Assembly: GCA_963814975.1 (NCBI GenBank)
Contig: CAWFFB010000015.1
Span: forward strand, 62,001 to 126,000
Source: CAVUXJ01 sp963814975
GTDB lineage: Bacteria > Acidobacteriota > Vicinamibacteria > Vicinamibacterales > CAVVIG01
Direction: 5' to 3'
Length of the DNA: 64,000 nt
Shown here: positions 57,919 to 64,000 of the stretch, piece by piece
Position numbering within the stretch: the first letter of the stretch is position 1
How the letters are laid out: every line of letters starts with the position of its first letter
The notes under the pieces: model-generated
What the model was told of the DNA's origin: nothing
Database searches by the model: none
Seen by the model: only the letters and a program-made list of their open reading frames with translations
Translations under genes and position numbers: made by a program

Positions 57919-59775
57919 TTAGGCCTGCGGCACGAGCAGCCGGAACGTCGTGCCTTTCCCAGGAGTCGACTGTACCTCAACCTCGCCGTCGTGCATCTGA
58001 ATCGTGCGGTACACCATGGACAGGCCGATGCCGCTGCCTTTCTCCTTCGTCGTGTAATACAGGTCGAAGATTCGCTGCAAATCCTCAGGTTTGATACCGA
58101 CGCCGGTGTCGGCGAAGGTAATCGCGACCTGCCGATCTCGCGCCGCCTCCGACCGTATGCGAAGCATGCCGCCGTTCGGCATCGCCTGACAGGCGTTCAG
58201 CGCGAGGTTGAGGAACGCCTGCCTCAACATGCACGGATCGCCGTTCACGTCGGGCGCGCCGTCGCTCTCGACCACGACCTGAACCCCGCTGCGTTCGGCC
58301 TCTGGTCGCAGGATCGGAACGACCTCGTCGAACAGCGTGGACACACGCACCGGCTGCAGCCTGAGATCCTCGGGTCTCGTAAACTTCAGGAACCCCTGGA
58401 CGACCTGATCGAGACGGCGGATTTCGGCGGCGATCACGTCGACGTGCTGGATCGCGTCGGCGGCATCGACGCCGGGGGCGACCGCGGCCGCCGCACCGCC
58501 GGCGGCCTGGGCCAGATGGCGTCCCATCGCCAGCGAGGGTGAGACGAACTGCTGCCGCAACAGCTCGAGGTGAATCATCATCGCATTGAGCGGATTCTTG
58601 ACTTCGTGCGCCACGCCGGCGGACAGGCGTCCCAGCGCCGCCAGCTTGCGCGAGTACCGGATCGTCGACTCCATCTGACTGAGGTACTCGATGTTGCGGA
58701 CGATCAGCATGATCCCGACCAGATTGCCGTTCGAGTCGTTCACCGGGTGCGTCACGAGCAGCCGCTCCGCCTCGCCGCCTGGCAGCGTGGCCGACACCGG
58801 CCCGCGCGACTCGCGGTTCAAGAGTGTTTCAGCGGCGAGCCGGCCGAGCGGATGCCCCTCCGGCACCAGCGTGCTCAGCGCCGTGCCGGCCACCGCACCC
58901 GGGAGGATCGCTCGCATCGCGGGATTGGCGAAGAGGAACTCCCCGTTCTGATTGATGATCGCCACGGCGTCTTCGAGACGTTCGACCGCCGACTCGAGGT
59001 TGGCGACCTGGCCGGCCATCTGCGACCGATCGGCCGATAGCTGAGCGCTGACGGTGTTGAAGAAGGTGCCAAGCTCCCCGAACTCGTCCTGCTGGTTCAA
59101 ATCGAGCCGCACGCCGAACTCACCTTTGCCGAGGCGCGTCAGACCGCTGCGGATGACGTGAATCGGCCGCAGCAGGAGCTGCGCCAAGAGCATGGCGCCG
59201 AACACGGAGGCGGCCAGCGCGATGAGCGCCGTCGCCGCGGCCGGTCGCAGCCAGGCGCTCAGCTCCCGTCTGATCAGCAGCGTCGAGACGCCGATCCGAA
59301 TCGATCCGAACTCGGTCCCGCCGACCAGATATAAGGGTTGCCGGTACTCGAAGTTGCGTCCCTGCTCGGCGTAGATCTCGCGCAGCTGCGTCATCGAAGA
59401 GCTCGCCAACAGCGAGTCGAGGGTCGGCGCCGCCCGCAGCGGCTGGTTCTCGAGCGTGGGGTCGGCATGGGCCACGGCCTTGTCGTTCACGTCGACGAGG
59501 GCCGCAAAGGTGACGTTGGGCGAGTAGAGGCTGGATTCGAGGATCGAGCGAAGGCCGGGGTCGGCGGCGAGGACCAGCGCTGGCTCGCTGCCGGAGGCGA
59601 CCACTTCCCGCGCGCGATGATAGACGGCATTGGCGAGCAGCTCCGCGCGCGAACGGCTCTCGTCCAGCTTGACGCGCGCCAGTTCGGCCAGATGCATCAG
59701 GCTCAGCCCCGCGACGATCAAAGCGACGATCGTCGTCACGCCGAGAACCTGCTTGCCCTTGATGCCCAGTCGCAT
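57919..59775 (-). CDS. NtrB-like membrane sensor histidine kinase
   Basis: A 618-residue kinase. There is a membrane helix near the N terminus (VLGVTTIVALIVAGLSLMHL), an extracytoplasmic sensor (about residues 30-180), a second helix (about 182-205), HAMP, a PAS domain (about 255-370; VAIINQNGEFLFANPAMRAILPG), HisKA with the phospho-His in GVAHEVKNPLN (about residue 391), and HATPase_c (NLALNACQAMP, FADTGVGIKPEDLQRIFDLYYTTKEKGSGIGLSM). It should phosphorylate the sigma-54 activator encoded just upstream, four bases away. Confidence 0.93.
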   Translation of the reverse strand: MRLGIKGKQVLGVTTIVALIVAGLSLMHLAELARVKLDESRSRAELLANAVYHRAREVVASGSEPALVLAADPGLRSILESSLYSPNVTFAALVDVNDKAVAHADPTLENQPLRAAPTLDSLLASSSMTQLREIYAEQGRNFEYRQPLYLVGGTEFGSIRIGVSTLLIRRELSAWLRPAAATALIALAASVFGAMLLAQLLLRPIHVIRSGLTRLGKGEFGVRLDLNQQDEFGELGTFFNTVSAQLSADRSQMAGQVANLESAVERLEDAVAIINQNGEFLFANPAMRAILPGAVAGTALSTLVPEGHPLGRLAAETLLNRESRGPVSATLPGGEAERLLVTHPVNDSNGNLVGIMLIVRNIEYLSQMESTIRYSRKLAALGRLSAGVAHEVKNPLNAMMIHLELLRQQFVSPSLAMGRHLAQAAGGAAAAVAPGVDAADAIQHVDVIAAEIRRLDQVVQGFLKFTRPEDLRLQPVRVSTLFDEVVPILRPEAERSGVQVVVESDGAPDVNGDPCMLRQAFLNLALNACQAMPNGGMLRIRSEAARDRQVAITFADTGVGIKPEDLQRIFDLYYTTKEKGSGIGLSMVYRTIQMHDGEVEVQSTPGKGTTFRLLVPQA

Positions 59776-59779
59776 ATTG

Positions 59780-61207
59780 CTAGTCGACGTACTTCTTGGG
59801 TCTAAGGCGCAGCTTGTTCAACTTGTTATGAAGCGTCTTCAGGCTGATGCCGAGAATCTCCGCCGCGCGGGTCTTGTTATCGCGGGTGTGTTCGAGCGTC
59901 ATTACGATCAGCTGCCGCTCGGCCTCCTCGACCGTCGTGCCGGGCGTGAGCTGCATCTGGGCGTGGGGCGGCGTCGGCGGCGCCTCGGACAGCGACGGCG
60001 GGAGGTGCTGTGGCTCGATGAATGGCCCCGCCGCCAGAATGGTGGCCCGTTCGATGACGTTCTTCACCTCGCGCACGTTTCCGGGCCACCCGTATTGCTC
60101 GAGCATGCGCATGGCCTGGTTGTTGACGCCGACAATGGCTCGCTGATTACGGGTGTTGAACTCGTGGATGAACGCCTGGATGAGCAGCGGCAAATCCTCT
60201 TTGCGGTCGCGGAGCGGCGGCAGCCGCAGCGAGAACACGTTGAGCCGGTAGTACAGATCTTCGCGTAACTTGCCTTTCTGCACGGCTTCGTGGGGGTCGA
60301 TATTGGTGGCCGCGATGACGCGCACGTCGACCGACTGCTCGGTGCGGCCGCCGAGCCGCCGGAAGGTCCGTTCCTGCAGCACGCGCAGGAGCTTCACCTG
60401 CGTCGCCGGTGTCATCTCCCCGATTTCATCCAGAAAGAGGGTCCCTCGATCGGCCAGCTCGAAGCAGCCCTGGCGCCGATCGGAGGCACCCGTGAACGCC
60501 CCCTTCTCGTGCCCGAAGATCTCGCTTTCGAGCAGCGTTTCGGGAATGGCCGCGCAGTTGATCGCGACGAATGGAAACGACGCGCGCGGACTGAGCTGGT
60601 GGATGGTCTGCGCCACCAGTTCCTTGCCGGTGCCCGACTCGCCCGCGATGAGGACCGACGCGCCGGTCGGCGCCGCCTGTTCGACGACGTTGTAGATCTT
60701 GCGCATCTCGGGGCTGTTGCCGATCATCGACCCGAACATGCCGTGCTCGCGCAGTTGACGGCGCAGCGCCTTCACTTCGCGATACGTCTCAAGCCGCTCG
60801 ACAATCTTGTCGAGCAGCACTTTGAGTCGTTGAATATCAACAGGCTTGGTCAGGTAGTCGTAGGCGCCTTCCTTCATCGCCTCGACGGCCGTCTCCACAG
60901 TGCCCTGCGCGGTCAACAACAAGGTCGTGACGTCTGCGCCTTGCGCCTGCAGCGCACGCAACAGGCCGAGCCCGTCGAGCCGCGGCATCACCAGGTCCGA
61001 GATGACAATCGCCGGCCGGAAGCTCGTCACTTTCTGCAGCGCATCTTCCCCGTCGGCTGCTGACTCTGCAATGAACCCCCAGCTTTTCACCAACTGCTCG
61101 AGCCCGACGCGCGCCGCTGCATCGTCTTCGACGATCAGGACCCGCTCGGACGTGATGTGGGAAGCGGTGACTTCCGTCTGGACTGCGCCGTCGCCGGCGA
61201 GACTCAT
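59780..61207 (-). CDS. Sigma-54-dependent response regulator, NtrC family
   Basis: A 475-residue activator. Receiver domain (VLIVEDDAAARVGLEQL, phospho-Asp in VISDLVMPRLDG at about residue 70), AAA+ domain with Walker A GESGTGKELVAQTIH, the sigma-54-contacting GAFTGA loop, and TLFLDEIGEM, then a Fis-type HTH (TRAAEILGISLKTLHNKL). The ATG at 61207 is fixed by a strong AAGGAGGT nine bases upstream. It may drive the sigma-54-type promoter of the Tad pilins 20 kb away, which is inference only. Confidence 0.95.
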   Translation of the reverse strand: MSLAGDGAVQTEVTASHITSERVLIVEDDAAARVGLEQLVKSWGFIAESAADGEDALQKVTSFRPAIVISDLVMPRLDGLGLLRALQAQGADVTTLLLTAQGTVETAVEAMKEGAYDYLTKPVDIQRLKVLLDKIVERLETYREVKALRRQLREHGMFGSMIGNSPEMRKIYNVVEQAAPTGASVLIAGESGTGKELVAQTIHQLSPRASFPFVAINCAAIPETLLESEIFGHEKGAFTGASDRRQGCFELADRGTLFLDEIGEMTPATQVKLLRVLQERTFRRLGGRTEQSVDVRVIAATNIDPHEAVQKGKLREDLYYRLNVFSLRLPPLRDRKEDLPLLIQAFIHEFNTRNQRAIVGVNNQAMRMLEQYGWPGNVREVKNVIERATILAAGPFIEPQHLPPSLSEAPPTPPHAQMQLTPGTTVEEAERQLIVMTLEHTRDNKTRAAEILGISLKTLHNKLNKLRLRPKKYVD

Positions 61208-61307
61208 TTGTAAGTTACCTCCTTGAAGGACCATGTCATTTTTACATTGTTAGCGCCAAAGCTGGCTAGACGCAAGCTCTACAGTTGTCATGCAGTAGTC
61301 TGAACCG

Positions 61308-62078
61308 ATGGCCCCCGAAGGGCAATTCGAATCGCTGGGCTCGGGCCCCGAGCTGCGAAACGGCGCCGCACCGCCACGGCTGACCACCGATAGCCGGGGG
61401 TTCGCGTTGCTCCAAATCCTCCTCTGCTCGGACTACCCGACCCAGATCGCGCTGGCCTGGCTGTTTGGGGCGCTCGGACATGGCCCCCTCGCCGGGCAGC
61501 CGCTGACCGTCCCGTACGTCGCCTTGCTGTCTTTGACGGATACGATCCTTCTGCTCGCGCTGATCGCGATGTTTCTGTCCGCCCGCGGCGAACGCGCCCG
61601 CGATGTGTTTCTCGGAACGAGGTCTCCGTGGCGCGAGGCGCTGCTCGGCCTGCCGTTGACCTTCGTGGCGCTGATACTCGGCGTCGCGGTTCTTGCGGCC
61701 ATTCAGCAGGTCGCGCCGTGGCTTCACACCGTCGAGCACAACCCGTTGCAGGACTTGATTCGGACGCCGCGAGACGCCGCCGTATTCGCGGTGGTGGTCG
61801 TCGTCGCCGGCGGCATCCGTGAGGAGATTCAGCGGGCATTCCTTCTTCGCCGGTTCGAGCAGTGGATGGGCGGTGCGGGCGTCGGCGTCGTGGTCACCAG
61901 CGTGGCGTTTGGCGCGGGACACCTCGTGCAGGGGGCGGATGCGGCGATTGCCACTGGACTGCTCGGCGCATTCTGGTCGGTGATCTACTTGCGCCGTCGA
62001 TCCGCCGTCGCACCGGTTGTCAGCCACGCCGGCTTCAACCTTCTGCAGCTCGCCCAGTTTTTCGTGTCCGGCAGGTAA
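61308..62078 (+). CDS. CPBP-family intramembrane metalloprotease
   Basis: A 256-residue protein with several membrane helices and the CPBP/Abi signature: motif 1 REEIQRAFLLRRF (Glu-Glu and Arg), motif 2 FGAGHLVQG, motif 3 HAGFN. Members include CAAX-type proteases and phage- or bacteriocin-related proteins. It is divergent from the two-component operon. Substrate unknown. Confidence 0.88.
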   Translation: MAPEGQFESLGSGPELRNGAAPPRLTTDSRGFALLQILLCSDYPTQIALAWLFGALGHGPLAGQPLTVPYVALLSLTDTILLLALIAMFLSARGERARDVFLGTRSPWREALLGLPLTFVALILGVAVLAAIQQVAPWLHTVEHNPLQDLIRTPRDAAVFAVVVVVAGGIREEIQRAFLLRRFEQWMGGAGVGVVVTSVAFGAGHLVQGADAAIATGLLGAFWSVIYLRRRSAVAPVVSHAGFNLLQLAQFFVSGR

Positions 62079-62164
62079 CTCGTCTCACGTCTCATGAAAA
62101 CCAAAATGGCCAAGTTGGGACTCGAGGTTCGCTCCGTGAGCCCTGAGCCTCTTGAGGACGTCAC

Positions 62165-62821
62165 CTATGTTTTCGGCGGGTACAGGTCCACAATCTCGGT
62201 GCGGCGCCGCAGGCCCGCCACCCAGTCGTCGACCAGCGTGCGCCGCCGCTCTGTACGGACCGCCTGTACGACATTCGGCCGGGCCTGATCGAAGGGGACG
62301 ATGGCGCCGCCTCGCGAGAACTCCTGCTGGTGTTCGCGGTAGTAGCGCCCCAGTTCCTCCTCGGTGGGCGCCGCCACGGTGAACCGTTGATCCAGATACG
62401 CGCGGATGCGCAGGTTCTGCCGAAGCGTTTCGCGTAGATGCTTGGCGTTCACACCGACGCGCGCGAGCGCCTCGTCGAAGGCTTGCGGCGCGGCGAATCC
62501 TGAACCCACAGCCTGCAGCTCGCGATCGACGGCGTCGACGTCCGGCTCTGGTGGTGCGTACCGTTCCACTTCGGCCAGGATGATTGCGCGGTCGATTAAC
62601 TGCGTCAGGGTGGCGCGGACCGGGTCCGGGGACGGACCGGGCACGACGAGCCCGAACTCCAGCGCGGCGGTGACATCGCTGAGCATGATGAGGTTGCCGG
62701 CCACGACAGCCAGGACCCGGTCGATGATTTCACTGGCGGCGACCGCCGCCGATGCGCCGGCCAGAACCCCCACGCACGCGAGCGCCTGGGCGCAGATCCG
62801 CAATCTGCGGAAAATCTGCAT
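62165..62821 (-). CDS. SurA N-terminal-domain-like chaperone protein
   Basis: About 218 residues with a signal peptide (CAQALACVGVLAGASAAVAA) and a SurA/PpiC-type N-terminal helical domain (EIIDRVLAVVAGNLIMLSDV ... LTQLIDRAIILAEVERY, PTEEELGRYYREHQQEF). The parvulin isomerase domain is absent. It lies immediately downstream of an Omp85-family gene, as expected for a periplasmic factor that hands proteins to the barrel assembly machine. The ATG at 62821 avoids the repetitive leader that would otherwise be translated. Confidence 0.8.
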   Translation of the reverse strand: MQIFRRLRICAQALACVGVLAGASAAVAASEIIDRVLAVVAGNLIMLSDVTAALEFGLVVPGPSPDPVRATLTQLIDRAIILAEVERYAPPEPDVDAVDRELQAVGSGFAAPQAFDEALARVGVNAKHLRETLRQNLRIRAYLDQRFTVAAPTEEELGRYYREHQQEFSRGGAIVPFDQARPNVVQAVRTERRRTLVDDWVAGLRRRTEIVDLYPPKT

Positions 62822-62885
62822 TCGGCAGCGCGTTGGCAATCTGCAACAAATCTGCAATCTGCAATCTGCGATCTGGGATTTCATA
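62780..62885. repeat. Short-word tandem repeat around the SurA-like gene start
   Basis: The word CAATCTGC, or close variants (AAATCTGCA, CGATCTGGG), recurs six or more times in about 100 bases. This type of spacer repeat is also seen at 27360 and 52100. Its position over the possible upstream start codon argues for the later start of the SurA-like gene. Confidence 0.6.
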
Positions 62886-62897
62886 TGCCTAGCTTAG

Positions 62898-64000
62898 CTA
62901 GAATGCCTGTCCCAGACTGATGTGCAACGCGTTGGGACTCTCACGAACGCCAGGAGCGATGTCCTGACGCCCGACCTTGAACCCCAGGTCGACGCGAATC
63001 GGCCCGACCGGGGATTTGTACCGTACGCCAAATCCGACGGCGCTCCGAAGCTCCAGCAGGTCGATATCGGCGGTGCGTGCGAACACGTTTCCCGTGTCAA
63101 TGAAACCGACGATGCCGAGCCCGCCCGCCACTGGAATCCGCATTTCGGCGTTGAAGATGACCAGCGCGTTGCCGCCGATCGGGAACCCGTTCTTGTCGAT
63201 CGTCGCGGGCGTGCCGAGCTGGTCGAGCGCGAAGCCGCGGACCGTGGTGTCGCCGCCGGCGAAGAAGCGTTCGCTGGCCGGAAGGTCCTTGAAGGCGTCC
63301 GTCAGCGGCTTCCCGTCCGGACCGACGATGGGATTGTTGTTTTCGTCCGTGCGGATGACGTCGCGGGCAAATCCGGTCGCCAACCCGAGACGGGCGTGTG
63401 CGACGAACACGCTTCCGTGCGTGTGCGGGACGGGGCGGAGCAGTTGTGCGGTGAAGTACGACTTGACCAGGCCGACCTCTGAACCGATCCGACGGGCCGC
63501 GATCTGTGCGTTGCCGCTGAGATAGTGCCCCGTCACCGGATCGACCGGATCGTTACGCGCGTCGCGGACGACGGACGAGGAGAAGGACGATAGTCGTACT
63601 TGGGGAAACAGTCGATCGATCAGCAGCTTGTCCGTCGGGCTGTACTGTTCGTCGAACAGCTCGGTGGTCTGGATCTGATAGTTGCCGCTCACGCTCACGA
63701 CGCGCGTGAGACGGCGGCCGACTTCCGCGCCGAATCCCCGCCGCGCGAAGTTGAAGCTCGTCCGGATCTGCTGTTCAGCAATGGCCGAGAGGGACGCGTC
63801 GGCGGCCGTGCCGAACACCCGCGGTTCGCGGAAGGTGCCGAGGACCCGGTACTCGGTAAATCCGAAGCCGGACACTTCGCCGGTGACCGGCGTTTGACTC
63901 GCGAAAAACGGCGAGTCCTTTGGCCGGAGACTGATGCGCGTGAACAGGTTGACCGAACGATTCTTTCCGAACAGGTTCCGACGGCCGATCTCGAAGAACG
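62898..64000 (-). CDS. Omp85/TamA-family outer-membrane barrel protein, 5' end outside window
   Basis: About 367 residues of the C-terminal 16-strand barrel; the frame is open to the right edge and the POTRA domains lie outside. The hallmark lid-lock motif region is visible as ERFFAGGDTTVRGF (the VRGF/Y motif) and a terminal strand ALHISLGQAF with a C-terminal Phe. NLFGKNRSVNLF and GNVFARTADIDLLELRSAVGFGVRYKSPVGPIRVDLGF are typical of BamA/TamA/Omp85 proteins. It inserts or exports outer-membrane proteins and probably works with the SurA-like protein downstream. Confidence 0.9.
   Translation of the reverse strand, partial: FFEIGRRNLFGKNRSVNLFTRISLRPKDSPFFASQTPVTGEVSGFGFTEYRVLGTFREPRVFGTAADASLSAIAEQQIRTSFNFARRGFGAEVGRRLTRVVSVSGNYQIQTTELFDEQYSPTDKLLIDRLFPQVRLSSFSSSVVRDARNDPVDPVTGHYLSGNAQIAARRIGSEVGLVKSYFTAQLLRPVPHTHGSVFVAHARLGLATGFARDVIRTDENNNPIVGPDGKPLTDAFKDLPASERFFAGGDTTVRGFALDQLGTPATIDKNGFPIGGNALVIFNAEMRIPVAGGLGIVGFIDTGNVFARTADIDLLELRSAVGFGVRYKSPVGPIRVDLGFKVGRQDIAPGVRESPNALHISLGQAF

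Overview
The window is a GC-rich bacterial chromosome segment, most likely from an Acidobacteriota relative (Vicinamibacteria-like). This is inferred from the combination of an acidobacterial-type VWA protein beside a TPR protein, a DUF1800/DUF1501 pair, a B12-dependent ribonucleotide reductase, a complete Tad pilus locus and typical short-word spacer repeats. No rRNA, tRNA, CRISPR array or insertion sequence was recognised.

Layout. 1-2.7 kb: the end of a radical SAM gene and an HTH/tandem-repeat/GAF protein. 2.7-4.1 kb: a long non-coding stretch ending in a predicted promoter with a Fur-type operator. 4.1-8.8 kb: an iron operon (TonB-dependent receptor, piuC, PepSY membrane protein). 9.1-15.9 kb: a small receiver protein, prfC, an MmgE/PrpD protein, a Rossmann-like protein, TPR and VWA genes. 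16-18.6 kb: an amidohydrolase and a pilT-type ATPase. 18.6-24.1 kb: a beta-barrel protein, a secreted phosphatase-like protein, ThiO-like oxidase, pterin dehydratase, MerR regulator and an isolated microcompartment shell protein. 24.3-25.5 kb: two genes fused by a deletion (DUF1800/DUF1501). 25.7-28.7 kb: pruA, DUF2461, DinB. 29.1-34.9 kb: a SNF2-type helicase and an Eco57I/PglX-type adenine methyltransferase (DISARM DrmD/DrmMI-like pair). 35.1-39.8 kb: a membrane-fused spermidine-synthase-like protein and a repetitive helical protein. 40.2-52.6 kb: a Tad (Flp) pilus operon behind a sigma-54-like promoter, ending in an AAA+ ATPase, an isoprenylcysteine-methyltransferase-like protein and DUF192. 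52.7-64 kb: Smr, queF, HU, nrdJ with an NrdR-box promoter, a lipoprotein, an NtrB/NtrC-like two-component pair, a CPBP protease, a SurA-like protein and an Omp85-family barrel running off the right edge.

A striking property is that nine otherwise intact genes are each broken by one apparent single-base frameshift (TonB receptor, prfC, VWA, DUF2461, DinB, methyltransferase, secretin, cpaE, tadC). Eight look like one extra base, often directly before GA; one is a missing G in a G run. They are annotated here over their full span with the shift stated. Uncorrected long-read errors are the simplest explanation, but the shared local context deserves a check.

Functionally the window joins iron uptake (Fur-type control), deoxyribonucleotide synthesis (NrdR-type control), surface pili (Tad, with PilT elsewhere), and a possible DNA-modification defence pair.
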